Shown piece by piece: positions 15,859-23,629 of a stretch of 36,531 nt of DNA. The stretch is from the NCBI GenBank assembly GCA_016214025.1, contig JACRPH010000002.1, forward strand, positions 1-36,531, written 5' to 3'. The DNA comes from Candidatus Woesearchaeota archaeon. Its GTDB lineage: Archaea > Nanobdellota > Nanobdellia > Woesearchaeales > GW2011-AR9. Under the pieces are notes generated by a model. That model was not told where the DNA came from, did no database searches, and was given only the letters and a program-made list of their open reading frames with translations. Positions within the stretch are counted from its first letter, which is position 1; each line of letters starts with the position of its first letter. Both the position numbers and the translations under genes were made by a program.

Positions 15859-16215
15859 TTAATTCTGTTTTAATTTCCCTTCCAATGCGTCTTCAACCGC
15901 CTGGACTATTTTTTCTCCACAATAGCCTTTCTGACCTAAAAAGACTGCGTAATGGTTTATTTCAGCTGGTCTTAATTCCCGTGAAACCCCTCTCTCATCA
16001 TCTCTGATCATTAAACCATGTTGACAAAGATCAACACTTTCATCGTTTGTAGAACCTTCATAAATGGTTATTCTTGTACCCCCTAAAGACAAATAAGTTA
16101 AAAGTGTTCCATCCTCCTGTAATCCTTCTAAAACTTTTACGATTCCAGCATTCGGCTGAGAAGCAGCAATTCTATCTACTAATTTTGCATAAAGTTCTTT
16201 TTTTAGCAATCCCAT
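15859..16215 (-). CDS. Conserved hypothetical protein (118 aa)
   Basis: 118 residues, soluble, mixed alpha/beta: an N-terminal helix (LLKKELYAKLVDRIAAS), strands around TYLSLGGTRITIYEG, an Arg/Asp-rich turn, and a C-terminal helix (GEKIVQAVEDALEGKL). No motif of a known family is seen. It lies between other unrecognised minus-strand genes from 17896 down to 15467 that may be transcribed together; spacing to the next gene is 8 nt. GGAGGA lies before the start. Confidence 0.65.
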   Translation of the reverse strand: MGLLKKELYAKLVDRIAASQPNAGIVKVLEGLQEDGTLLTYLSLGGTRITIYEGSTNDESVDLCQHGLMIRDDERGVSRELRPAEINHYAVFLGQKGYCGEKIVQAVEDALEGKLKQN

Positions 16216-16263
16216 TTTTATTTCCTCCGTATTTTTATAATAAAGACCGAGCTTGGCGCCTAT

Positions 16264-16674
16264 TTACAATCGGTCAAACATCCCTTTAAAATCACCCTCC
16301 CGAACACCCCTTGAATAATATTTTAGTGCAGCTTCCTTTAATTGAGAAGCATATTCTTTAGGTACGGGGGGCTTCAAAAAATGTGATAATAAAGCTGTAG
16401 CATAATCAATTTGTCGGTGTATTGCTGTAGAATCTCCCGGTTCTGGTTCACTTTCTAACATCTTGATTACTTTCTTATACACCGCTTCTCTAAATCTTTT
16501 GTCTTGTTTATCTGCACCACATTTATGCATCAATGAGAACATACCGTAATAAGCTAACCTATAACCTTCATAAGTCATCGGAGTATTTACTAAAAATTCT
16601 AATTTTTCCCTTACTTGTTCCTCTGTTAATTCCGCAATATTGTTTAATTCTCGTCCGAATGTAATCTCATTCAT
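16264..16674 (-). CDS. Helical hypothetical protein (136 aa)
   Basis: 136 residues, almost all helical, with no signal or TM segment. Repeated amphipathic helices (TEEQVREKLEFLVNTP, RLAYYGMFSLMHKCGA, AALKYYSRGV) suggest a small alpha-solenoid or bundle. No family is recognised. It sits in the minus-strand block of unknown genes, 48 nt before the next one. Confidence 0.62.
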   Translation of the reverse strand: MNEITFGRELNNIAELTEEQVREKLEFLVNTPMTYEGYRLAYYGMFSLMHKCGADKQDKRFREAVYKKVIKMLESEPEPGDSTAIHRQIDYATALLSHFLKPPVPKEYASQLKEAALKYYSRGVREGDFKGMFDRL

Positions 16675-16706
16675 TTTAATCTCTTTGGTTTTGGTAATGT
16701 TAATCT

Positions 16707-16916
16707 TTATGGTGACAAAGGGCGGTGCCTCCGCACCACACGCTCGTAATGCGGCAATGCAAATTCACCAAAATCGTAAACCAATTCATGCTCGGCCATC
16801 GTTAGATGATAATAACCGTGCTTAGAAGCCTGAATAATAGCATGACCAAACTCGAAAGTTGTCAAAATAATGTCATTGATTTTTTCTTCCAAAGGTCCAG
16901 TTAGGGGAGGTATCAT
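16707..16916 (-). CDS. Small hypothetical protein (69 aa)
   Basis: 69 residues. The sequence is rich in His and Tyr (HGYYHLTMAEHELVYDFGEF) and ends in a basic stretch RVVRRHRPLSP. No TM or signal is seen. It starts 2 nt after the stop of the upstream lipoprotein gene, so it is probably translated by coupling with it. Function is unknown. Real-gene status rests on the tight operon spacing. Confidence 0.5.
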   Translation of the reverse strand: MIPPLTGPLEEKINDIILTTFEFGHAIIQASKHGYYHLTMAEHELVYDFGEFALPHYERVVRRHRPLSP

Positions 16917-16918
16917 TT

Positions 16919-17896
16919 CTATCGTCTAAGTTCTTCACGGGATTTTTTCAGGCCTTCATATCCTTTAGCCAGTTCACTTTCCTGTTTAAAATCCTCAGTA
17001 TCAGCGTAAGCTATTTTCACTTCATTTCCAGCAAAGTCTTTGGCTATAACTACTATGTTTTTTACTGCGGCTAAAGTTTGGGGTGTGGGGAGGTCTATAT
17101 CTGTTAATCCAGGAATAGTGCTGGACAATTTCCATTTAGGTAAATTAGTCAAGCAGAAGCGTTCTTCTTCGGCAGGGTCTAAATAATACTGTAGTGATTT
17201 GGTCGTGGTAGGATTAGCAGCATAATGATAAACCACTTTATCCCCGTCAAGCAGGGTTGCTTCTAGAATCCCGGTATGGCCAGGTTCGAAGTCAGAAATG
17301 TCAGCACACAGTTTGCTGTAGTCAGACTCAAAACTTATATCCACGCTGGGCGGAGTTTTATCTTTCATCACTTCTTCTTTAGGAAAGGCATAGCCGTTTT
17401 TAAAAACCAGAGTTAAGGGTGATGATTCAGCACTGTTTTTAGCCTTATCCCGGGCTTTTACCTGATAGGTGTATTCTCCGTCGGTACGTTCTAAATCCAC
17501 TGATAGGTAATCGCTGGCATATATTTCGTTTTCTGGGGTTGCTATATGGGTAATAACCGGCTTGCCATTCTCGTAAAAGATTACTTCTTCTAAATCAGAC
17601 GAGCGTTCTACAGGAGAATCCGCGGGAGTTTTATTTTGGGGAAGTTTGATGCTGCCGTCTGAGGAGAGAACATATTTGTAATCATCTGGAGATTCTTTGG
17701 CAGGGTTGTCATTTATCATCGCACTTAATGTAGGATGATAGGTTGGGCCTGAAATTAAATAAACTTTCATTTCTATCGTCGGCGGAGTGTTGTCTTTGAG
17801 TTGAGCCGCTTCTGTTTTGCTTTCGGTGGTTTCTTCTGCATTGCAAGCTGCTAAAACGGCAGCAGTTAAGAATCCTAATTTGTAGTTGGTTGCCAT
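16919..17896 (-). CDS. Secreted lipoprotein with two TPP-type Ig-like modules
   Basis: 325 residues from the ATG at 17896, chosen because the TATA-like GTATTTAAAG is about 29 nt upstream and a lipoprotein signal follows at once (YKLGFLTAAVLAAC, lipobox LAAC). A longer frame from 18007 would bury the signal. The mature part has two similar modules opening with DNTPPTIEMKV and DKTPPSVDISF, a pattern typical of extracellular Ig-like beta domains, and QVKARDKAKNSAES- and VIAKDFAGNE-type strands. A charged coiled segment closes the protein. Likely an envelope protein; no enzyme motif. Confidence 0.75.
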   Translation of the reverse strand: MATNYKLGFLTAAVLAACNAEETTESKTEAAQLKDNTPPTIEMKVYLISGPTYHPTLSAMINDNPAKESPDDYKYVLSSDGSIKLPQNKTPADSPVERSSDLEEVIFYENGKPVITHIATPENEIYASDYLSVDLERTDGEYTYQVKARDKAKNSAESSPLTLVFKNGYAFPKEEVMKDKTPPSVDISFESDYSKLCADISDFEPGHTGILEATLLDGDKVVYHYAANPTTTKSLQYYLDPAEEERFCLTNLPKWKLSSTIPGLTDIDLPTPQTLAAVKNIVVIAKDFAGNEVKIAYADTEDFKQESELAKGYEGLKKSREELRR

Positions 17897-18088
17897 GGTG
17901 AATGGGTAAGGAGTGAGGTAGTATTTAAAGTTTACTACTCTGGAAGAGGACTTGACTTGTGGGCTCTTGGTCACACTCTTGTCTTTCTCTTTACCCAAAG
18001 TTATCATTTTTGGTAACCAAGACGAAACAAAAAGTTGGTTAAAGAGATTAGAGAGAAAGCGTAGTTAATTAGCTTCCATCACCGAAAA

Positions 18089-18098
18089 GTTATTATAG
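18089..18098 (+). promoter_or_regulatory. TATA box for the gene at 18120
   Basis: GTTATTATAG is centred about 26 nt before the ATG at 18120, consistent with leaderless transcription. It lies between divergent genes. Confidence 0.45.
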
Positions 18099-18119
18099 TT
18101 CATTCTCTCCTAACTCAAA

Positions 18120-18941
18120 ATGCGCTTAAGAAAAATCGAACTGAAGGAAAAAAGAGAACATTATATTCTTCCCAGCCCCAGCGATTTATCTTGGCACATT
18201 CCCCAACGCCTGGTTCTCTGGTTTGATGCGGTTTCTTCCGCTGAATTGAACGAATTAAAACAGCTGCTAACAGAACACTACCCCCTCACTGAAAAAGAGC
18301 GCTATCGAAAGAGTTCTGAGGAACCGAAAGTAGAAGCAATTAATTATGGCAAAGGCTGTTTTCCCTATGAATTCTTAGGAGAGTTGAGAAGCGAAGAATC
18401 AAACTATCCTCCTCGGAACCCTAACCTTAGTCATTATCTAAAGGTTGATGGGAATTATACTTTAAAAGATGCTCGAAATATGAAAGAAAGGCTTGAAGAA
18501 TCAGCTAAAATTAGCGCTCATTGCAGTTATCTGGAATTTTTAAGCGAGAATTTAAAAAAAAGCAGTGGAGCCAGAATCTGGGTGATGGGAGAACTCGAGG
18601 GATGGCATTATAGTGGGTCGAGGTGTTATGGTGTCCTAACCCAATCACCTGAAGAAGCTGGCTCATCTCCATTCCAGCCTTCTTTGGTTGAAGCAGTTTT
18701 CTTTCCTCCGCGGCAGGAAGTGTTGCGATCATTGATGGGGCTGTTGGTGGAAAGAGAAGCAGGATACGAAACACCCCGCCATCAGGAAATTCTGGAAGGA
18801 ATATTAAAAGGAAATATTACTGCTTATCATGGCCACGCGGGAATGGAATTTGAGAAACAAAAGAAAGATGGTTCGGAAAGCACGTTGGCCGGTGGAATAA
18901 GCAGTGAGTTATCTCGTCACGAATCAGGTTCATTAAATTAA
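18120..18941 (+). CDS. Orphan protein with a GE-motif strand (273 aa)
   Basis: 273 residues, soluble. No known family. The N-terminal half contains a strand RLVLWFDAVSS and a helix of a ferredoxin-like type. The segment YTLKDARNMKERLEES, helix YLEFLSENLKK, then strand ARIWVMGELEG (about residues 113-160) parallels the protein at 19443 (YTLDELEGVEKELSKS, helix, LFVVGERQG). The rest holds helices around VEAVFFPPRQEVLRSL. Probably a member of a lineage-specific family duplicated nearby. It is followed 6 nt later by the LysM gene. Confidence 0.65.
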   Translation: MRLRKIELKEKREHYILPSPSDLSWHIPQRLVLWFDAVSSAELNELKQLLTEHYPLTEKERYRKSSEEPKVEAINYGKGCFPYEFLGELRSEESNYPPRNPNLSHYLKVDGNYTLKDARNMKERLEESAKISAHCSYLEFLSENLKKSSGARIWVMGELEGWHYSGSRCYGVLTQSPEEAGSSPFQPSLVEAVFFPPRQEVLRSLMGLLVEREAGYETPRHQEILEGILKGNITAYHGHAGMEFEKQKKDGSESTLAGGISSELSRHESGSLN

Positions 18942-18947
18942 AACACG

Positions 18948-19283
18948 ATGAAAAAAACAATCACCACTTTATGTACCTTAGTTGCTTTAAGTGTTCCGGC
19001 AACAGCTGATGCTATTATTGAATATTATAATTTTACCGGGGGTGGGGGCGCTTATTTTAAGATTACGTCCGCAGCTGGGAATGATAATTTCCGTTTTCAT
19101 CTTTTGGAAAATCAGTACGAAGTGAAAAAAGGAGATACTTTGTGGGATATTGCTGAAGAAAGATGTGGCGACGGGAATAAATATTGGATGTTAGCAGAAT
19201 ATAATCGGTTGAGAGATTCAGATAAAATTAAAATTGGCAAAGTCTTAGATGTTTCTTACTCAGCTTGCAATGGAGGGAAGTAA
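18948..19283 (+). CDS. Secreted LysM-domain protein
   Basis: 111 residues. The signal peptide is MKKTITTLCTLVALSVPATADA. A short Gly-rich strand region follows, then a LysM domain at about residues 62-104: YEVKKGDTLWDIAEERCGDG, a WMLAEYN core and IKIGKVLDV. LysM normally binds N-acetylglucosamine polymers such as peptidoglycan or chitin. In an archaeon without murein it may bind host or cell-surface glycans. It lies 6 nt downstream of the 273-aa gene and is probably co-transcribed. Confidence 0.85.
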   Translation: MKKTITTLCTLVALSVPATADAIIEYYNFTGGGGAYFKITSAAGNDNFRFHLLENQYEVKKGDTLWDIAEERCGDGNKYWMLAEYNRLRDSDKIKIGKVLDVSYSACNGGK

Positions 19284-19293
19284 TTATTCTCCT

Positions 19294-19310
19294 TCAAACT
19301 CCACTAAATT
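19294..19310. repeat. 17-bp repeat, copy 1 (intergenic)
   Basis: TCAAACTCCACTAAATT, identical at 20337-20353 and 20936-20952. Read on the minus strand it encodes NLVEFEGE then a stop, matching the C-terminus of the APT protein. Here it lies in the gap after the LysM gene, and the frame upstream of it is closed by a stop about 20 codons away. Confidence 0.8.
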
Positions 19311-19442
19311 GAGCCCCTTTATTGTTTGAACCGCAGTTTTACTTTTTTAGGGCAATGTTATTTATGGTCTTTTCAATGGAATCTCCCGTTTTGAGTCTGA
19401 AGAATAGAAAATATTAAATAGTCTCTGTTCCTTTTAACTCAA

Positions 19443-20309
19443 ATGTCGTCAGAAAATCTAGGGGAATATCTTACTGAAATTTTAATGGGTAAATTCTATT
19501 CAGAAACAGAAGAACAGTTATGCTCTCGTTCATCAAGTATTGAGGATGGGTTATCACGTTTTGTCAATGATTTATGGGGCTTGCGGGTAAATCTCCGTCT
19601 TTACACAAGAGTATTAGAAACAATCACCGGAGAAAAAGTTCCCAAACCTTTGCCTAGTCTTTACAGAGTTTCTTTAGAGAAAATGGTGGGTGTTTGCGCT
19701 GGACTTAACCTGGACTTACTGCGAACTAATCTTCCGGGAAAAAAGAAGGTAGAGACTAAAGTAAACTATAAAAAAGAATTACAGCCGGAAGTTGATTTAC
19801 TGAGGAAAGTTTCTTGGGGGGATATGGAAAAAGCCATAGAAGATTACCTGTCCAAGATAGATGGAACTTTACCGAAAGGCCTGTATGTTGGAGAAAGTGG
19901 CCTTCTTTACCCAGCAAAAATAGAGGTTTCCCCCCACCTTTTTGGAAAGATGTATTTTCATGAACCTGAAGAAGAAGCAAATTCATTGTCAAAACCACGT
20001 CTGACCTTACTGGGTTATGAGCTGAAGAAAGACGGTTCGCCTCTGGAAGCTGCTTGTACCTATGTAAACGGCCCTTATACTTTAGATGAACTGGAGGGTG
20101 TAGAAAAAGAATTGTCAAAAAGCAAACATCCCAATCCATTTCAGGGTGGAGGTCTTCCCGCAGGTATGATTGATTGGGTAGAGCTTTTGGTTCTCATCAA
20201 TAAAATTAAAGATTCTCCGGACAATCACTTGTTTGTGGTAGGTGAACGTCAAGGAGCAGATTCTTACTACACGCATCGGCCAGTGGTAGAGTTTAGGCTT
20301 TTAAAGTAA
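19443..20309 (+). CDS. Orphan protein with a GE-motif C-terminus (288 aa)
   Basis: 288 residues, no signal or TM segment. The N-terminal part is helical (FVNDLWGLRVNLRLYTRVLETI). A middle beta region includes LYPAKIEVSPHLFG and LTLLGYELKKDGSP. The end follows the local pattern YTLDELEGVEKELSKS, helix WVELLVLINKI, strand LFVVGERQGADSYY. Family unknown. The pattern is shared with proteins at 592, 18120 and 24821. ATATTAAATA lies about 28 nt before the ATG as a probable TATA box. Confidence 0.65.
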   Translation: MSSENLGEYLTEILMGKFYSETEEQLCSRSSSIEDGLSRFVNDLWGLRVNLRLYTRVLETITGEKVPKPLPSLYRVSLEKMVGVCAGLNLDLLRTNLPGKKKVETKVNYKKELQPEVDLLRKVSWGDMEKAIEDYLSKIDGTLPKGLYVGESGLLYPAKIEVSPHLFGKMYFHEPEEEANSLSKPRLTLLGYELKKDGSPLEAACTYVNGPYTLDELEGVEKELSKSKHPNPFQGGGLPAGMIDWVELLVLINKIKDSPDNHLFVVGERQGADSYYTHRPVVEFRLLK

Positions 20310-20336
20310 ACTTCTTTTTTAGGGTTTTACTCTTCC

Positions 20337-20353
20337 TCAAACTCCACTAAATT
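20337..20353. repeat. 17-bp repeat, copy 2 (3' of hicA)
   Basis: TCAAACTCCACTAAATT again. On the minus strand the frame reads VFNLVEFEEE then stop, starting out of frame within the end of hicA. It resembles the APT C-terminus ([10 protein letters not shown]) and may be a leftover of a duplicated 3' end. Confidence 0.8.
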
Positions 20354-20367
20354 AAACACATTAATTC

Positions 20368-20601
20368 TTACTTTACATGCTCCAAGAATTCTTCCCTGCT
20401 GATTTGTAAGTCATGCTTGATAATTTTGTTTAACAGCCCACGGTCAACATGATCCGCTGGATGATTCGGTATTACTGTTGTTCTTCCATCCGAATGGCCA
20501 AAAAACATATGGCTCCCTTTTTGCCTCTTAAACTCAAAACCTAATTTTTCAAGAACTTTAGCAACTTCCTTTGCCTTCATAAGAGGCAACTTATCAGACA
20601 T
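20368..20601 (-). CDS. hicA: HicA-type mRNA interferase toxin
   Basis: 77 residues, the normal HicA size. The fold is a small dsRBD-like domain: MKAKEVAKVLEKLGFEF, then RQKGSHMFF with the catalytic His at residue 31, then RTTVIPNHPAD. HicA toxins cleave mRNA independently of the ribosome and are neutralised by HicB. The gene follows hicB with a 1-nt gap, so both are in one operon with the antitoxin first. Confidence 0.93.
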   Translation of the reverse strand: MSDKLPLMKAKEVAKVLEKLGFEFKRQKGSHMFFGHSDGRTTVIPNHPADHVDRGLLNKIIKHDLQISREEFLEHVK

Positions 20602-20602
20602 T

Positions 20603-20821
20603 TTACGCTGCCTCTATCTCCACCTGCTGTAAGCTCAAGAATTTACTTTTTACTTCAGGAACACCTTCTACTTCCAAATACAAAGAAATCGCTTCTTTAG
20701 TTCTCTCAATTAGTTCGTCGTATGTCTTGGCTTGGGTATGGCATCCTGGAAGTTCCACTACTTCAGATATCAAATACCCATCTTCTCCTTGTTCTACAAT
20801 AACCGTAAATTTCTGATTCAT
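20603..20821 (-). CDS. hicB: HicB-type antitoxin
   Basis: 72 residues. It has the partial RNase H-like HicB core: FTVIVEQGEDGYLISEV, LPGCHTQAKTYDELIERTKEAISLYLE. No separate DNA-binding tail is obvious (it ends QQVEIEAA), so autoregulation may need another factor or be absent. The minus-strand TATA-like GTTATTTATAG lies about 33 nt upstream. Confidence 0.92.
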   Translation of the reverse strand: MNQKFTVIVEQGEDGYLISEVVELPGCHTQAKTYDELIERTKEAISLYLEVEGVPEVKSKFLSLQQVEIEAA

Positions 20822-20925
20822 TTCATATCACGATTTCTTAGAAACTTGCCTACTATAAATAACTTTCGGCAAGGTTTTAATCGGGAAGGTCTCCTCTTAA
20901 AATTAGGGGGAATAAAGAGGCTAGT

Positions 20926-21498
20926 TCAGTCTCCTTCAAACTCCACTAAATTAAAAATATCATATCCCTGTAACTTTTCTCTTCCTTTTAATTCCGGCAA
21001 ATCTATTACAAATCCTACTCCTGCAACTTTACCGCCAATCTTCTCCACTAATTGGCAGGCAGCAGAAGCAGTTCCCCCCGTAGCTAATAAATCATCCACA
21101 ATCAAAACATTTTCTCCAGCATCGATCGCATCTTTGTGTATCTCAATTTTATCTGTGCCGTATTCAAGAGCGTATTCCTGAGAAACGGTTTCCGCAGGGA
21201 GTTTTCCTTTCTTCCTAATTAGCACAAACGGCAGATTTAATTTATGCGCTAAAGCCGCTCCAAAGATAAATCCTCTGGATTCAATCCCGGCAATCTTATC
21301 TATTTTCTGATTTTGGTAATGTTCCGTAAATTGCTGGATGACATAATTAAACGCTTCCGGATCTTTAATCAATGTGGTAATATCTCGAAACATTATTCCT
21401 GGTTTGGGCCAATGAGGAATGGTTCTGATTTTAGATTTGAGCCATTCGTTATTCTTATTTGGAATATGCTTGCTCTTTTCCTCAGCCCCCCCACCCAT
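20926..21498 (-). CDS. apt: Adenine phosphoribosyltransferase (C-terminal half of a probable MTAP-APT fusion)
   Basis: 190 residues if started at the ATG at 21498. APT converts adenine and PRPP to AMP. Visible: [19 protein letters not shown] (typical N-terminus), [14 protein letters not shown], and the PRPP-binding motif [14 protein letters not shown]; it ends FNLVEFEGD. The first 15 residues ([15 protein letters not shown]) look like a linker. The same frame is open upstream of the ATG and encodes the missing C-terminus of the neighbouring MTA phosphorylase, including CKC, so this is probably the second half of one bifunctional protein. As sequenced, it overlaps the MTAP frame by 106 nt. Confidence 0.88.
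   Translation of the reverse strand: MGGGAEEKSKHIPNKNNEWLKSKIRTIPHWPKPGIMFRDITTLIKDPEAFNYVIQQFTEHYQNQKIDKIAGIESRGFIFGAALAHKLNLPFVLIRKKGKLPAETVSQEYALEYGTDKIEIHKDAIDAGENVLIVDDLLATGGTASAACQLVEKIGGKVAGVGFVIDLPELKGREKLQGYDIFNLVEFEGD
20936..20952. repeat. 17-bp repeat, copy 3 (inside the apt 3' end)
   Basis: TCAAACTCCACTAAATT; on the minus strand it encodes NLVEFEG of the APT C-terminus. This coding copy is the likely source of the two intergenic copies. Confidence 0.8.
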
Positions 21499-22283
21499 AA
21501 CTGACGTCTTAATGTCCTGCTGGCATTTGCATTCCCTTTCTTGAATTTTGGGGATAACCCGTAAAAAATTTCTGCATTTTTTCCAAATACTTTTAGCACT
21601 TCTTCAAAGGTAACTTCGCTCTCTTTCCAGCAGTCGTAGTCGGTAGACATGGCTACGGCAGCATAACAGATTCCCGCTTCTCTGGCTAATACTACTTCCG
21701 GAACAGTAGACATGTTGATTACATCTGCACCCCACTGCCGGAACAGGTGTGATTCGGCCCGGGTGGAAAACCGGGAACCCTCTATAGTGATAATTGTGCC
21801 TGTTTTATGATAGCTCAATCCCAATTCTTCTGCGCTTTCCACTAGCTGCTGCCTTAACTTGGTGCAAAAGGGCTCCGCCATGGGAATATGGCATACCTGG
21901 TTCTGCTCGTAGAAAGTTTGGGTGCGTTTAGTAGTGCGGTCAATAAATTGGTCTATGATGACTAAATTTCCCGGCCTGATTTCTTCCCGCAGGGAGCCGC
22001 AGGCTGTTTCCCGCAGGGAGCCGCAGGCTGTCGATGCTAAAATATGCGTACAGCCTTGTTGTTTCAACGCCCAGATGTTAGCTTGATTAGGAACATTAGT
22101 GGGCATAATAGAATGGGTTCGGCCATGGCGGGATAATAAAACTACTTCTACTCCGGAAATTTTTCCTACTTTTAGCGGAGAAGAAGGCTTTCCGTAAGGA
22201 GTATTCACTTCTATATCTCTCGCTTCTTTCAGAATTTCCGGGTTTTCCAATCCTGAGCCGCCAATGAGGCCGATTTTGGGCAT
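21393..22283 (-). CDS. mtnP: S-methyl-5'-thioadenosine phosphorylase, frameshifted near its end
   Basis: About 296 residues as read, from the ATG at 22283 (TATA 26 nt upstream; a start at 22301 would lie inside the promoter spacing). Conserved MTAP features: [26 protein letters not shown] (phosphate site), [53 protein letters not shown]-like [13 protein letters not shown] splits methylthioadenosine into adenine and methylthioribose-1-phosphate. After KNAEIF the frame turns to non-homologous sequence. The expected tail ([23 protein letters not shown], with the CxC seen in archaeal MTAP II) is in the APT frame. A 24-bp in-frame duplication near the active site adds eight residues. Confidence 0.88.
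   Translation of the reverse strand: MPKIGLIGGSGLENPEILKEARDIEVNTPYGKPSSPLKVGKISGVEVVLLSRHGRTHSIMPTNVPNQANIWALKQQGCTHILASTACGSLRETACGSLREEIRPGNLVIIDQFIDRTTKRTQTFYEQNQVCHIPMAEPFCTKLRQQLVESAEELGLSYHKTGTIITIEGSRFSTRAESHLFRQWGADVINMSTVPEVVLAREAGICYAAVAMSTDYDCWKESEVTFEEVLKVFGKNAEIFYGLSPKFKKGNANASRTLRRQLWVGGLRKRASIFQIRITNGSNLKSEPFLIGPNQE
21563..21568. other. Homopolymer at the mtnP/apt frameshift
   Basis: A run of six A on the plus strand (six T in the sense strand of mtnP). One extra T would give [12 protein letters not shown] and carry MTAP without a stop into APT, a 452-residue fusion. It could be a sequencing deletion, a real mutation or programmed slippage. Confidence 0.75.
21985..22032. repeat. 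24-bp tandem duplication inside mtnP
   Basis: Two adjacent 24-bp copies (21985-22008 and 22009-22032), differing only in the last base. They duplicate the peptide [16 protein letters not shown] in frame. The segment corresponds to the phosphate-binding TACGSLRE loop of MTAP. Confidence 0.92.
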
Positions 22284-22303
22284 GGCAATATTATAAAACA
22301 TAA

Positions 22304-22313
22304 TCTATATAAA
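22304..22313. promoter_or_regulatory. Shared bidirectional TATA box, mtnP and gatD
   Basis: CTATATAAAC on the plus strand reads GTTTATATAG on the minus strand. It is centred about 26 nt from the mtnP ATG (22283) and about 28 nt from the gatD ATG (22337). No second TATA box is seen, so one element may direct both leaderless genes. Confidence 0.6.
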
Positions 22314-22336
22314 CATTTAGGAATTGCAATCTATCT

Positions 22337-23620
22337 ATGGCCTCTCCCGGAGACAGAATCAGAGTAAAAACACTTACCGATGAAATAGAAGGAATTCTGA
22401 TGCCCAGCTATGACCAAAAATCAATCTTAATCAAACTGCCTAACGGATATAATGTTGGTTATGAGGAAAAAGAGGTTCTTAGCGTAACTTTGCTTGAGCC
22501 GAAAAAAACAGCGGCGGAAAAGCCATTAAGAGAGATAACTTTCAGGCCTGGGCTTAAGACTATTGTAATCTTGCACACCGGAGGAACTATCGCTTCTAAA
22601 GTTGACTATAAGAGCGGGGCAGTAACCGCGAAATTCACTGCCGAAGATTTGCTGGGTATGTTTCCAGAGTTAGGAGAAATTGCTAATATTGAAACAGAGC
22701 TGGTTTCGAACATGATGTCGGAAGATATGCTCTTCAGCAATTATCAGAACATCGCCGAGAGTATCGTCCATCACGCTAAGAAAGATATTGCTGGAATAAT
22801 TATCGGCCACGGGACAGATACATTAGGCTTTACTGCTGCCGCTTTAGCTTTTATCTTCGAAAAAATAAATATACCTATTCTTTTAGTCGGTTCACAAAGA
22901 AGCTCGGATAGGGGAAGCACCGACGCAGCCATGAATCTAATTTGTGCCGCGGAATTCATTACTAAAACCGACTTCGCTGGAGTAGCTGTCTGCATGCACC
23001 ATTCTGCCAGCGATGATATCTGTGCTATTCTGCCTGCAACCAAAACCCGAAAGATGCATACCAGCAGAAGGGATGCTTTCAAAGCCATTAATACTGAGCC
23101 CATCGCTGTGGTAGATTATGAAAAAAGAAAAATTAATTTTATCAGCAAAGATTATTCCAGAAGGGGCGAAGATAAGGTGATTATTTCCAAAGATAAATTT
23201 AGCGAGAAAGTTGGTTTATTAAAAGTCCATCCCAACCAGGATCCCAAATTATTTAGGTTCTTCGCTGATAATTATGATGCTTTTGTCTTGGAAGCTACCG
23301 GCTTAGGCCATGCACCAACTAATTTAGGAAAAAATTTAGAAAATTACGAGACTATTCGGGAATTTGTTAAGAAAGGGGGGATTGTAGCCATCACTTCCCA
23401 ATGCCTCTACGGAGCAGTGCATCCCTCAGTTTATACTAATTTAAGGCGATTGTCTGAGATAGGCTGTATCTTTTGCGAGGATATGCTTCCGGAAACCGCT
23501 TTTATTAAATTAGCCTGGTTATTAGGCAATTATCCTAAAGAAAAAGTAGAAAAGTTGATGGCTGCTAACCTTAGAGGAGAGATTGGAGAGAGGAGAGAAT
23601 TGAATAAATTTTGTGAATGA
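22337..23620 (+). CDS. gatD: Glu-tRNA(Gln) amidotransferase subunit D
   Basis: 427 residues, typical GatD length. An N-terminal beta-barrel of about 65 residues (GDRIRVKTLTDEIEGILMP) precedes an L-asparaginase-like domain. Catalytic signatures are ILHTGGTIASK (Thr at 81 and 84) and GHGTDT (Thr160, Asp161), with TEATGLGHAP-like sequence ATGLGHAP later. With GatE it converts Glu-tRNA(Gln) to Gln-tRNA(Gln) in archaea; GatD releases the ammonia. GatE is not in the window. Leaderless start from the shared TATA box. Confidence 0.95.
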   Translation: MASPGDRIRVKTLTDEIEGILMPSYDQKSILIKLPNGYNVGYEEKEVLSVTLLEPKKTAAEKPLREITFRPGLKTIVILHTGGTIASKVDYKSGAVTAKFTAEDLLGMFPELGEIANIETELVSNMMSEDMLFSNYQNIAESIVHHAKKDIAGIIIGHGTDTLGFTAAALAFIFEKINIPILLVGSQRSSDRGSTDAAMNLICAAEFITKTDFAGVAVCMHHSASDDICAILPATKTRKMHTSRRDAFKAINTEPIAVVDYEKRKINFISKDYSRRGEDKVIISKDKFSEKVGLLKVHPNQDPKLFRFFADNYDAFVLEATGLGHAPTNLGKNLENYETIREFVKKGGIVAITSQCLYGAVHPSVYTNLRRLSEIGCIFCEDMLPETAFIKLAWLLGNYPKEKVEKLMAANLRGEIGERRELNKFCE

Positions 23621-23629
23621 GGGGAGATA

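Noticed and set aside
21393-21498. Long overlap of mtnP and apt as a genuine out-of-frame overlap
   Set aside because: The overlapped mtnP tail has no family similarity, while the other frame carries the conserved MTAP C-terminus, so a frameshift explains it better.
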